NCBI GenBank assembly: GCA_046728075.1
Contig: JBKPDV010000148.1
Span: 1 to 14,519 of the forward strand
Source of the DNA: JBKPDV01 sp046728075
GTDB lineage: Bacteria; Acidobacteriota; Thermoanaerobaculia; UBA5066; Gp7-AA6
Length of the DNA stretch: 14,519 bases
Direction of reading: 5' to 3'
Shown: positions 1 to 8,283 of the stretch, one piece after another
Numbering within the stretch: the first letter of the stretch is position 1
How the letters are laid out: every line of letters begins with the position of its first letter
Made by a program: the position numbers and the translations under genes
Notes under the pieces: model-generated
Told to the model about the DNA's origin: nothing
The model's input: the letters and a program-made list of their open reading frames with translations, nothing else
Database searches by the model: none

Positions 1-1250
1 CCGGCAATTCCGGCCGCGGCGCGACCCAAGGGGAAGGGAAAGAGCCGGGCCGACGCCGCCATAACCGCGAACCCTCCGCCCACGAACAGAATCCAGGTCG
101 GGAACCGGCCGCGCTCGTGAAGACGATCCCAGCCCAAGGCCGCGATGACCGCCAGACCGAGAACGATCGCGACCGCGCACTTCTCCGGATGCCGTAGCGG
201 CAAAGGGGCGTTCCAGCCCTTCCAGGCTTCCGGAAGAAAGCTGCCCGGCACGGCTATGGCGAGTCCAAGCGCGATCAAGGCCTGCGACATCCGCATGCCT
301 CGAGCGGAGGATCGCCTCGTGGCGACAACGGCAATCACGGGGAGAGCGCCGGCGTAGAGCGAGCCGAAGAAGCCGCTGGCGCGGCCCGCCAGCGCCACGG
401 TGCCCCAGACATCGCGTGGGCTCAGAGTCCATGTCGCTCCAAACGGAAAAGGAATCAGGAACTCGATCAGCCTCAATGGGGAAATCGACAACTCGAGGGC
501 GTCTCCCAGACGCAGGCCGGAGACGGCGCGCTCCGTGTGCGGCGCCCACAGTGCCGCGGCGAAGATCTGCGGCAAGGCCAGGAGGGCACCGAGTGCCGCG
601 GATGCCGCGAGCGCGCACCAGCCGACGAAGCGACGTTGCGGCTCTATCTCTAAACCGATCCACAGTGCCGCCGCAGCCAGAGCGATCAAGATCGTGAAGA
701 GATCTCCCGCGAGAAAATCCAGACCCAGGAGAATCGAGCAGACCAGGACGCGTCGAGTCAGCGAGGCGGGACGCGCAACCGACCAGACGATCCAGGGTAA
801 GAGCGTGACGCCCGGATTTTTGTTTGTATAGAAGACCACCGAGAGACTGACCCCGGAGAAGACGTAAGTCGCCGCCCCGAGCCACGCGCCGGAAGCCGAG
901 ACTCCGATGAGGCGCAGCAAGAGAATCATCCCCACGCCCGAGACGACCCAATGCACGACCGGATAGATCCTCATCGCCAGCGGGAAGGGAAAAAGCGACA
1001 GGAGCGGACGAACGGGATAGAACGCGCCCACGTTGGGATTGGACGCCAGCGGGCGCCCTCCGGAGACCTCGGAAATCCAGACGGGAAGTCGGCCGCGTTG
1101 ATAGGCGTCGTGAACCGCCTTCTCGATCGGAAGGTGGTAGCCGAGCAGGTCGCGGCCGCCGAAGTTGCGGCGGAGGAAAAGAGGATCGAAGAAAACGAAA
1201 AGGACGAGGAGGACGAAGAGTCCGACGGCGACCGACTGACGACGGATCAA
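1..1250 (-). CDS. YfhO-like polytopic membrane protein, C-terminus cut by window edge
   Basis: An open frame runs without a stop from a TTG at 1250-1248 off the left edge (416 whole codons). The protein opens with a hydrophobic segment followed by DPLFLRRNFGGRDLLGY, then PVWISEVSGGRPL and NPNVGAFYPVRPLL. These are the first outer-loop signatures of YfhO-like GT-C proteins, which are thought to move sugars from a lipid carrier to an envelope acceptor. An RHPEK motif near residues 353-357 matches the R-[YH]-P-x-K loop of its relatives. The same blocks occur in the upstream gene at 1247-3592, with about 80% identity over the first 64 aligned residues, so the two are tandem duplicates. TTG was chosen because it overlaps the upstream stop (TTGA, 1250-1247) and places the first membrane segment as in the paralogue; a GAGGAG at 1259-1254 lies unusually close to it. 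The C-terminal domain is not visible. Family assignment is good; substrate is unknown. Confidence 0.85.
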   Translation of the reverse strand, partial: MIRRQSVAVGLFVLLVLFVFFDPLFLRRNFGGRDLLGYHLPIEKAVHDAYQRGRLPVWISEVSGGRPLASNPNVGAFYPVRPLLSLFPFPLAMRIYPVVHWVVSGVGMILLLRLIGVSASGAWLGAATYVFSGVSLSVVFYTNKNPGVTLLPWIVWSVARPASLTRRVLVCSILLGLDFLAGDLFTILIALAAAALWIGLEIEPQRRFVGWCALAASAALGALLALPQIFAAALWAPHTERAVSGLRLGDALELSISPLRLIEFLIPFPFGATWTLSPRDVWGTVALAGRASGFFGSLYAGALPVIAVVATRRSSARGMRMSQALIALGLAIAVPGSFLPEAWKGWNAPLPLRHPEKCAVAIVLGLAVIAALGWDRLHERGRFPTWILFVGGGFAVMAASARLFPFPLGRAAAGIA

Positions 1251-3592
1251 GAGCTCCTCGCCTTGGAGCGCCGCCCAAGCGCGAACACACCCAGGGCGGC
1301 TGCAAGATAGACCACCGGCCCCCAGCGAGAAAACCTCCCGCCCGGCACCCTCTCCATCCATTCGATCCGGTGGCGACCCGCTGGAATCGGAACCGCCGAG
1401 AAGGCGAGTTGAGCCGGAATCACGGAGACCGGATGTCCGTCGACGAACACCGAGCGATGGCTCCAGTAGCCGCGAAGAACGAAGAGGTAGGTCGGCTCGG
1501 TCACATCCACTTCCGCCCGGAGAACCTCGGAAGTCTTCTCCAGAATTCGCAGACTCCCCTCGCGCGCCGAACCGAGACCGGTCCGCCCTGTTTCCAGAGT
1601 CACTTCGGATCCGATCGGGATCTGCCGGAGCGCGGCGACCGCGTCGCTCGCTTCTCGCCATCGGCTGAGGAGCCGTACATCCGGCAGAGCCCGCGCATTC
1701 TCGTCCCAGGCTTCCGAGCCCGTGCCGCCAAAGGGGCGAAAACCATTCGGGGGCGGTTGGTCTGGAAATCGGATTCCAAACCGCAGGGAGACATTTCCGA
1801 AAAAGGAAGCGGGATCCGCGAAATCCTGGGCATGAAACGAAAGACGGCGCAGGCTCTCGGCTCGAGAGAGGTCGCCGGCGTCGAAGTCGTCGTTCCAGAC
1901 GACACCTCTTCCCCAGAGCGCCGGTGTGTAGAAGAGCCAGCTTCGCCGCCGGAATTCCAGGAAGCCCACGTCGGAGGAAAGCTGCGCCGGCTCGAAAGAG
2001 GAGGGAGCAACGTAGCGCGACTCACCCAGTGTCCGGAACGACCGCTCGGGATCGCGGCGGTCGCTGGCGCGCGCGAAGGCAGTCGGGGCAAACACTTCTT
2101 CTTCACGGAAACTCTGGGCGATGCGTCGATTCGCGGCTAACGGAGCCAGCGCCACGAGCAAGAGCGCGGCGAAACGGTTCCCGCCGTCCGGCCTGCGCAG
2201 ACGGTCCAGCGCCAGCACCGCGGCCATCCAGAGAAGTCCGGCCTCCGCGAACGCGAAGGACAGATGAGAAGCGGCGGCCTCGGCGCGTCCGCCCATCGCT
2301 CTGGCGGCCGCGCGCCCGATCTCGACCGGCGCGGCGGCGGCCGCCAGCGCGGCGATGGCCAGGATCACGCCCAGCGCGATCGGCCATCGGCGGATCCCCT
2401 CGGCGCCCAGTCGATCGAAGGCCTTGCCGGCGAAAAGGGCCGCGGCCAGTGCGAGTGCCACCGCCATCTTTTCGGGATATCGCAGAGGAAGAACTGCCTT
2501 CCAGCCCAGCCAGGCCTCCGGCCACAAGCTCGGAAGGATGCAGGCGGCGCCAGCCAGAAGCGCGAGCCAGCGCGCGAACACGAGTCCCTTTCCTTTCTGC
2601 CGCCACGAAGTCACGGTCGCGATCAAGGCAAAAGATCCGCAGTAGAGCGTCGCGAAGAAGCCCATCGCGTAGCCGCCGAAGGCACGCGGGGCCCAGGTCG
2701 CACGAGGCTCATCCGACCAGGTGGGGCCAAAGGGATAAGGAACGACGAGCTCGACGAGTCTCCAGAGGGGGACGGAGAAACGGAAGGATTCCGACAGCTT
2801 CATCCCCGCGACGGCGCGATGAGTCTCGGGAATCCACAACGCCGTCGCCACGAGCTGCGGCAAGGCGAGGAGGATCGCGAGCGCGAGCGAGAGACCGAAG
2901 GCCGTAACAGAAGCGGCCTTGAACGCCGGTTTCTCTTCCAGCAGAATCCAAAGCAGGGCGGCCGCCACCGCGGCGCCCGTGGTGAACACGTCTCCCGCGA
3001 GCAGGTCGAGGCCCACCAGAAGAGACGAGAGAACGATCCTTCCCGCCAGGCCCGACGCCGGACGCGCGACCGACCAGATGATCCACGGCAGCAGAGCGAA
3101 GCCGGGATGATGATTCGTATAGAAGATCTCCGAGACCCCGACTCCCGAGAAAACATAGGCCGCGGCGGCCGCCCAACCGGCGAAAGTTGAGGCGCCGAGA
3201 ACCCGAAGCAGGCTCACGACTCCGAGGCCGGCGATGGCCCAGTGGAAAATGGGATAGATCCGCATCGCCAGCGGAAAGGGAACCCCGCAGAGCAGCGGAC
3301 GGACCGGGTACAGCGCGCCCACGTTGATGTTGGGAAGCAGGGGGCGCCCACCGGAGACCTCTGCCAGCCAGACAGGCCAGCGGCCTCGGGCGTAGGAGTC
3401 GTGGACCGCTTTCTCGATCGGAAGGTTGTAGCCGAGCAGATCGCGGCCGGCGAAGTTGCGGCGGAGGAACAGAGGATCGGCATAGACGATCGCGAGAAGA
3501 AGAAGCCAGAGGAAAGGCGCCAGAAACCGGCTCCAGCCCGGGAAAGCCCCGACGAGACCCCTCTCTTGTTGGAGGCCACCGGCCGGCGGCAC
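1247..3592 (-). CDS. YfhO-like GT-C membrane protein (complete, 781 aa)
   Basis: This is probably a lipid-linked-sugar-dependent glycosyltransferase of the YfhO type, acting in the cytoplasmic membrane with its active face outside. A membrane segment at residues 22-38 is followed by DPLFLRRNFAGRDLLGY (39-55, acidic D51 in the first outer loop), SGGRPL (80-85), NVGALYPVRPLL (90-101), many further hydrophobic segments, and RYPEK (371-375). The C-terminus shows the YfhO end domain: a beta-rich stretch FVDGHPVSVI...VPIPAGRHRIEW (716-745), one last membrane segment and a basic tail. Bacillus YfhO is about 860 aa, so the length fits. The start is GTG at 3592; no ribosome site is evident and no other start precedes the first membrane segment. 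The gene is first of a tandem pair and is divergent from the GT39-like gene at 3659. Family certain, substrate unknown. Confidence 0.88.
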   Translation of the reverse strand: MPPAGGLQQERGLVGAFPGWSRFLAPFLWLLLLAIVYADPLFLRRNFAGRDLLGYNLPIEKAVHDSYARGRWPVWLAEVSGGRPLLPNINVGALYPVRPLLCGVPFPLAMRIYPIFHWAIAGLGVVSLLRVLGASTFAGWAAAAAYVFSGVGVSEIFYTNHHPGFALLPWIIWSVARPASGLAGRIVLSSLLVGLDLLAGDVFTTGAAVAAALLWILLEEKPAFKAASVTAFGLSLALAILLALPQLVATALWIPETHRAVAGMKLSESFRFSVPLWRLVELVVPYPFGPTWSDEPRATWAPRAFGGYAMGFFATLYCGSFALIATVTSWRQKGKGLVFARWLALLAGAACILPSLWPEAWLGWKAVLPLRYPEKMAVALALAAALFAGKAFDRLGAEGIRRWPIALGVILAIAALAAAAAPVEIGRAAARAMGGRAEAAASHLSFAFAEAGLLWMAAVLALDRLRRPDGGNRFAALLLVALAPLAANRRIAQSFREEEVFAPTAFARASDRRDPERSFRTLGESRYVAPSSFEPAQLSSDVGFLEFRRRSWLFYTPALWGRGVVWNDDFDAGDLSRAESLRRLSFHAQDFADPASFFGNVSLRFGIRFPDQPPPNGFRPFGGTGSEAWDENARALPDVRLLSRWREASDAVAALRQIPIGSEVTLETGRTGLGSAREGSLRILEKTSEVLRAEVDVTEPTYLFVLRGYWSHRSVFVDGHPVSVIPAQLAFSAVPIPAGRHRIEWMERVPGGRFSRWGPVVYLAAALGVFALGRRSKARSS

Positions 3593-3658
3593 GTCGGGTG
3601 TTCGTGTGCGAATGCCGGGCTAGAATAGAGCATCCTTCCTGAAGCTCCAAGTCGGCGC
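3593..3658. promoter_or_regulatory. Divergent promoter region with overlapping -10 elements
   Basis: This 66-base gap separates two divergent genes. On the minus strand TTGGAG (3650-3645), a 17-base spacer and TATTCT (3627-3622) form a sigma70-like pair, 4 of 6 matches each, 29 bases before the GTG at 3592. On the plus strand TAGAAT (3621-3626, 5 of 6 matches) overlaps the same bases and would start a transcript about 25 bases before the GTG at 3659; no good plus-strand -35 is seen. The shared core implies the two directions compete for RNA polymerase. Neither side has a convincing Shine-Dalgarno site. Called from sequence pattern only. Confidence 0.4.
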
Positions 3659-5089
3659 GTGCTCTGGATTCTCGTTGCCGCCGCCTTCGTCGCGCGCCTC
3701 GCGCTCCTGATCGTTCGGCCTTTTTGGCACGACGAGATCTTCACGCTGTGGGCGTCGCGCCTGCCCCCTTCGCGTCTCCTGGAAGTTCTTCGTCAGGATT
3801 CCGGCCCGCCGCTTTTCTACCTCCTCGAGAAGCCATTTGTCCGGCTCGCGGAGATGGCGCAAAGCGATGCGATCGCGCGCCTCCTCCCGTTCGTCGCGAT
3901 CCTGTGTCTGTTTATTCCGGCGCTGCGCCTTTCCAGGGGGAGGGCCCCCCTCTGGTTCGCAGCCCTCGCGGCTGCCAGCCCGCTGCTGCTCGTCTATGCG
4001 GGCGAAGCCAGAGCGTACGGGTTGCTCGCCCTGCTCGATTTCGCCCTCTTCTTCCTGCTCTTCCGGGGCGAGCCCACGCCCGGACGCCTGGCCGGTGCCG
4101 CAGCGCTCGCGGCTCTCGCGCTCTGGACGCACTACCTCGCGATTCTCTTCGTCGCCGTTTGCGCGCTGATGCTCATCGTGCGGCGCCGGTTTCTTTGCCT
4201 GGCGGCGCTGTGTGTGGGGGCGCTTGCCTTTCTGCCGTGGATCCCCCTGCTCTCCGTCCAGCCGCGCCAGGCCACCTCCTGGATGCGCGAGCCGCTGGGC
4301 GATTCGCTGCTCGCCTTCGTCTCGTCCTTGGGCGGCGCCGGCCGCATTCCGAGTCCTCAGGGAGGACCGTTGCCAGGCATCCTCGTCACGATCGGCCTCC
4401 TGGTCGCCATCGCTCTCCTGCCGTCGGTGGCGCGCGCCGGAAGACAGGACCCCGAGTGCGCGGACGCCGCGGCCGTCAGTCTGCTGACGATGCTCCTCGT
4501 CCTCGCCGCCTCGCTCCTTCGGCCCGTCGCATTTGCGGGCCGGAGCGAAATCGCGATCCTCCCGATCTGGCTGTGGAGCGTCTCTCGAGCGGCGACCGCC
4601 GGACGTCTGGCTCGGTGGATCACGGGGGCCTCGGTCGCGGCCGGTGCGGTCGCGGCACTGCTCCTCTTAACGGCGCCCAGGTCGGTTCCCTCTTCCTCCC
4701 GGGCCGTTGATCTGGTCCGGCAATTGGCGACCAGAGAAGACCGGGTGATCGCGACGGCCGCCTTCTATCTACCGGCGCGGCTCGCTTACGACCGAGGGAC
4801 TCTTACCGCGCCGGTCACGCCCATACCGCGGGAGCTGGAGTCGCACCCCGGCTGGTTCGCTCAGGCCCCCCTCTTGCAGGAAGACGTCCAGGCTCTGGAC
4901 GAGGCGCTTACGACTCCTTCCGGGAGCCGACGCGCCTATCTGCTTCTCCATCCGTTTTTCTACACGCCACAAATGGCGCAACGACTCGCGGGACGGGGGC
5001 GCGGCGAAGTGTTGTTCCAGCGGTCGGATGCGCTCGTGATCGTCTGGACCAAAGGAGCGACGAACGCTTTTCCGAAGGCGGACCGGTGA
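3659..5089 (+). CDS. GT39-like (ArnT/PMT-related) membrane glycosyltransferase, 476 aa
   Basis: This is a predicted polyprenyl-phosphate-sugar-dependent transferase of the GT-C fold. After a first membrane segment (residues 3-19) comes PFWHDEIFTLWAS (21-33), whose Asp-Glu pair (25-26) is the conserved catalytic loop of GT39/RgtA-D-like proteins. GEARAYGLL (115-123) and WTHYLAIL (156-163) are further loop motifs of this family. Hydrophobic segments continue to about residue 338; a soluble outer domain of about 140 residues follows and ends the protein. The start is GTG at 3659: an in-frame stop lies 33 bases upstream with no other start codon between, and no Shine-Dalgarno site is visible. It is transcribed away from the YfhO-like pair and converges on the GT2 operon. 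Donor and acceptor cannot be read from sequence. Confidence 0.85.
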   Translation: MLWILVAAAFVARLALLIVRPFWHDEIFTLWASRLPPSRLLEVLRQDSGPPLFYLLEKPFVRLAEMAQSDAIARLLPFVAILCLFIPALRLSRGRAPLWFAALAAASPLLLVYAGEARAYGLLALLDFALFFLLFRGEPTPGRLAGAAALAALALWTHYLAILFVAVCALMLIVRRRFLCLAALCVGALAFLPWIPLLSVQPRQATSWMREPLGDSLLAFVSSLGGAGRIPSPQGGPLPGILVTIGLLVAIALLPSVARAGRQDPECADAAAVSLLTMLLVLAASLLRPVAFAGRSEIAILPIWLWSVSRAATAGRLARWITGASVAAGAVAALLLLTAPRSVPSSSRAVDLVRQLATREDRVIATAAFYLPARLAYDRGTLTAPVTPIPRELESHPGWFAQAPLLQEDVQALDEALTTPSGSRRAYLLLHPFFYTPQMAQRLAGRGRGEVLFQRSDALVIVWTKGATNAFPKADR

Positions 5090-5104
5090 GTCGGGCGAAA
5101 GGGC

Positions 5105-5141
5105 ACTCGGCCGCTTCCGGGAGGAGAGCGGCGATCCGAGT
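5105..5141. terminator. Stable hairpin in convergent gap, likely bidirectional terminator
   Basis: Outer stem ACTCGG (5105-5110) pairs with CCGAGT (5136-5141), middle stem CCGCT (5111-5115) with AGCGG (5127-5131), and top TCC (5116-5118) with GGA (5123-5125), around a GGGA tetraloop of the GNRA type. That makes 14 pairs with a one-base bulge at 5126 and a four-base bulge at 5132-5135. It lies between the stop at 5087-5089 (plus) and the stop at 5149-5147 (minus), the right place to end both transcripts. Neither side has a real U tract: the minus side has only TTT, the plus side none. Termination may therefore depend on the hairpin alone or on Rho. Confidence 0.55.
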
Positions 5142-5146
5142 CGCGG

Positions 5147-6577
5147 TCATCGGGCCGGAGAGTCGGCTGCCTTCCGAGCGATGGCCAGGAGCGACATTCC
5201 GTAAGACGGCGGCGACTGCTCCTCGCGCTTCAAGAGCGGCAGCACCAGCGTAAAAAGCCGGAGCTGTCCGCGCGGCAGCACGCGTCGCTTCAGAATCCTT
5301 CCATTCAGATACCAGCCGAACACGCCGGGCCGGTTCAGGAAGCGGCAATCTTCAATGACGAAACCCGCCGCCGAGAGCTTCTGCTCGAGCTCCGGCTTCT
5401 CGTAACGGCGAAAATGGTGGAGCTGTTCGTCCAGCGTCCCGTAGAGGCGGGCGAGCGCCGGAACCAGCAGCACCAGCCGGCCGCCCTGCGGCAGGAGATC
5501 GTAAAAGTCCGAAAGGGTGGCCCGATCGTCCTCGATGTGCTCCAGGACGTTGCAGCAGACGATCGTGTCGATCGACAGGCCCGCGAGCTCGCGAGCAGAT
5601 GCCGGGTCGAGAGGAAATCGATAAGAGGCGACGCGCACCACGGGCGAGTCCCGAAAGGTTCCTTTCAAGTATTCGATTGCGACCGGGTCGAGGTCCGACG
5701 CGACGACGAGATCTCGGCGGACTCCGGTCTCCGTCTCGACGAGGTGCCGGGTCACGTTGCCGAAGCCGGCCCCGATCTCCAGCACCCGGCGCCCGAGCGA
5801 GCCACGAAAGCGTTCGACCAGCCATCGATTGTAGGGCTCGAGCTTCGAGAGGCGAGCGAGGGTGACGTGGCCGACATTGGCAGGATCTTCGGCCTCTCGG
5901 ACGCTGTGGCGGACAATCGTCCAGAGCGCGGAGAAGGCGTCTCTCCAGCCGATCTTCTTCCCCTCTTCATAGGTCCGCCCGTAATAGGAGATCGGCACCT
6001 CGTAGACCCTGTATCCGCGCCGGGCCACCTTGGCCGTAATCTCGGGCTCGATGCCGAAACGGCGCGACTCGATCGTCATGGACTGCACAACCTCGCGCCG
6101 GAACATCTTGTAACAGGTCTCCATGTCCGTCAGATTCAGGTTGGTGCACATGTTGGAGACCAGAGTGAGGAACCGGTTCCCCACCGTGTGCCAGAAGTAG
6201 AGAACCCGCCGCTCGCCGCCTCCCAGGAAGCGGGATCCGAAGACGACGTCCGCGTGCCCCTCCTCGATCGGCTTCAAGAGCTTGGAGTATTCGCGGGGGT
6301 CGTACTCGAGATCCGCGTCCTGCACGACGACCACGTCGCCCGTCGCGTAACGGAATCCCACAGACACGGCCGCGCCCTTCCCCTGGTTGCGGGGCTGGAG
6401 GAAAACGCGGATGTTCTCCTTGCCGTCCAACTCACCCAGGACCTCGCGCGTCCCGTCAGTCGATCCGTCATCCACGATCAGGATCTCCTTCTCGACGGGC
6501 ACGGCCTGGACCTGCCGCACGATCTCGCGGATCGTCCGGGACTCGTTGTAGACGGGAATGACCACCGACAGCTTCAT
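5147..6577 (-). CDS. Bifunctional GT2 (DPM1-like) glycosyltransferase / class I SAM methyltransferase fusion, 476 aa
   Basis: Residues 1-225 are a GT2 domain of the polyprenyl-phosphate sugar synthase (DPM1/CsbB-like) type: MKLSVVIPVYNE, VDDGSTDGT (35-43, nucleotide-binding DDG) and VVQDADLEYDP (84-94, metal-binding DAD at 87-89). Residues 245-476 are a class I methyltransferase: motif I VLEIGAGFGNVT (265-276), acidic D295 at the end of strand 2, and CNVLEHIEDD (342-351). No membrane segment is present, so the protein should be cytoplasmic or peripheral. ATG at 6577-6575 overlaps the upstream stop as ATGA; the same frame stays open far upstream, but that part only shadows the preceding gene. 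A possible AAGGAA ribosome site lies at 6594-6589. Last gene of a three-gene operon. The GT2 half matches the stand-alone GT2 at 8981 with no gaps. The methyl acceptor is unknown. Confidence 0.9.
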   Translation of the reverse strand: MKLSVVIPVYNESRTIREIVRQVQAVPVEKEILIVDDGSTDGTREVLGELDGKENIRVFLQPRNQGKGAAVSVGFRYATGDVVVVQDADLEYDPREYSKLLKPIEEGHADVVFGSRFLGGGERRVLYFWHTVGNRFLTLVSNMCTNLNLTDMETCYKMFRREVVQSMTIESRRFGIEPEITAKVARRGYRVYEVPISYYGRTYEEGKKIGWRDAFSALWTIVRHSVREAEDPANVGHVTLARLSKLEPYNRWLVERFRGSLGRRVLEIGAGFGNVTRHLVETETGVRRDLVVASDLDPVAIEYLKGTFRDSPVVRVASYRFPLDPASARELAGLSIDTIVCCNVLEHIEDDRATLSDFYDLLPQGGRLVLLVPALARLYGTLDEQLHHFRRYEKPELEQKLSAAGFVIEDCRFLNRPGVFGWYLNGRILKRRVLPRGQLRLFTLVLPLLKREEQSPPSYGMSLLAIARKAADSPAR

Positions 6578-8283
6578 CGCGGGCTCGTTTCCTTGGGCGG
6601 CAGGTCGTAGATGTCGATCGAGTATCCGGCGCGGCCGAGAAGCCTTCCCCGGGCCGCGAGGTCCCGCCGGAGCCGCTCGAGCGCGCTGCTGATGTTTCGA
6701 GCGCCATGATAAGCGTAAAACTCCGGACCCGCAGCCAGATGGAAGGCGGAAATCGCGATGGTCCGACCGCGCACGTTCGGCTCCGCAGAGAAGTCCGGGA
6801 CTCCGACTCGATGGAAAACGTCGTCGCCTCCGAAATAGACGACCGTCGGCTGGGACAACTGGCGCCGGCGAAGCTCGACGGCCAGGCGCCTCAAGTCGAG
6901 GCCCCAGTCCACGTTCGAGTCGGAGAGGATGCGGCGTGCGCCCACGGGCCCTCCCGCCAGCGCGTTGAAGTACGAGAGCTCGTTCGGGTGAACGCGCGCG
7001 AGCTCCACGGCCGAGAGAGCGGGCAGGGCGACCAGAGCCAGAAGGGAAAGGTGCGGCCGCCGTCCGGCCAGCCGCGAGAAGACGCCGGCCGCGGCGAGCG
7101 CGAGGAAGGGATAGACCGGCAACAGGTGGCGCAGACCGATGTTGTAGCTCGCTCCCGCGGAAGCCAGAAACAGCACGGCGACCGGCACGAGCCAAAGACG
7201 CGCCTCGCTTCGAGCCACCCGGTCTCGGAACAACGAAACCAGACACACCGCGGTGACGAAGAGAAAAGCGAGCGTGCTCTTGAAGAGAAACGCCACGAAG
7301 AAATAGGAGGGGAATCCCTGCACGGAGACGCGGCCGAACAGGTAGTTGACGCCGCCCCCCTGCGCGTTCTGGGCAGCGACGGAGGCCAGACCTCCGAGGT
7401 AGTGGCCGATCGGCGGAGAAAACGATGCGACCCTCTCGACCGCCGCGGAGAGCCGCGGCGAGCCGCGCTCCGCCACCATCTCGTGGATCACCGCGCGTTG
7501 GAGATCCGGATCCATGCGCGAGCAGACGACGGCATATATTCCGAAGACGACCAGGACTGCGCCCGCCCCCACCAGTGCGAGCCGGGCGACCGACCGGCCG
7601 GCCGCCCGCGCCGGGTCCGGCTCCCCGCGGGCGGCCAGGAGCGCCTGCAGGAGCAGGATCGGCGGGAGATAGATCGAAGAGAACTTCGTCACCAGGGCAG
7701 CCCCCAGCGCAAGTGCCGCGATCGCAATTCTTCCCCAGCCGCCCCGGCGCGCCCGCTCCCACGCGAGCACCGCGGCGAGAAAAGTCAAGGCGGCCCCGAC
7801 ATCCGTATGGACGACCCCCGCGTGCGCAACGAAGTTGGGATCGAAAGCCACCAGGGAGACGGCGAAGAGTCCGGCAGCCATTCCGTAGCGTGCCCGCGCC
7901 GCGAGAAACAGAAGAAGGAGCAGCATGCCGAACAGGAGCAGGAAAGGGGCCCGCGCGGTGGAGGCGATCGCGTCGGGTGAGACCGGGCCTTCGAAGAGAA
8001 GCGCGTGGCCGTAGTCCGTGAAGCGGTTACCCATCGGAATCGCTGCCGGAGGGGGAGGCAGGGGCAGACGGGTCAACGCGAGCCCCGCGAGCTCCTTCAT
8101 CAGCGGCGGGTGCTCGATGTTGACGATGGCGGTGCGGCCGAAGACCTGGAGATACCCGGCGAGAATGTGAACGGGCTCGTCCGCCGAGAGAGAGTCCTGC
8201 CGCGTGTGGTCGAAGACGAGCAACAGGGAAAGGATGATCACGGCCGCCGCGCCGGCGATCGCGATCCCCCGACGCGCGCTCAA
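6574..8283 (-). CDS. GT39-like membrane glycosyltransferase, 569 aa
   Basis: This is a predicted phospholipid-carrier-dependent glycosyltransferase. A membrane segment (7-24) is followed by SADEPVHI (33-40), carrying the catalytic-loop Asp-Glu, then IEHPPLMKELAGLAL (56-70) and FDPNFVAHAGVVHTDVG (147-163), all typical of bacterial GT39-type proteins. A late RHLLPVYPFLAL segment and SDSNVDWGLDL (454-464) precede a soluble C-terminal domain, the usual arrangement in this group. The TTG at 8283-8281 overlaps the preceding stop (TTGA), so translation is probably coupled; no Shine-Dalgarno site is seen. Lying between two GT2 genes, it is a good candidate user of the polyprenyl-phosphate sugar that they would make (inference). 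Confidence 0.86.
   Translation of the reverse strand: MSARRGIAIAGAAAVIILSLLLVFDHTRQDSLSADEPVHILAGYLQVFGRTAIVNIEHPPLMKELAGLALTRLPLPPPPAAIPMGNRFTDYGHALLFEGPVSPDAIASTARAPFLLLFGMLLLLLFLAARARYGMAAGLFAVSLVAFDPNFVAHAGVVHTDVGAALTFLAAVLAWERARRGGWGRIAIAALALGAALVTKFSSIYLPPILLLQALLAARGEPDPARAAGRSVARLALVGAGAVLVVFGIYAVVCSRMDPDLQRAVIHEMVAERGSPRLSAAVERVASFSPPIGHYLGGLASVAAQNAQGGGVNYLFGRVSVQGFPSYFFVAFLFKSTLAFLFVTAVCLVSLFRDRVARSEARLWLVPVAVLFLASAGASYNIGLRHLLPVYPFLALAAAGVFSRLAGRRPHLSLLALVALPALSAVELARVHPNELSYFNALAGGPVGARRILSDSNVDWGLDLRRLAVELRRRQLSQPTVVYFGGDDVFHRVGVPDFSAEPNVRGRTIAISAFHLAAGPEFYAYHGARNISSALERLRRDLAARGRLLGRAGYSIDIYDLPPKETSPR

Noticed and set aside
1370..3190. Several plus-strand open frames of 250-330 codons
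   Set aside because: All are antisense to the 781-residue YfhO-like gene, which carries consistent family motifs from end to end; their compositions look non-coding.
6578..7762. Open frame continuing about 395 codons upstream of the GT2-methyltransferase start
   Set aside because: The translation is Arg/Gly/Pro-rich low-complexity sequence in another frame of the GT39-like gene; the GT2 domain begins cleanly at ATG 6577.
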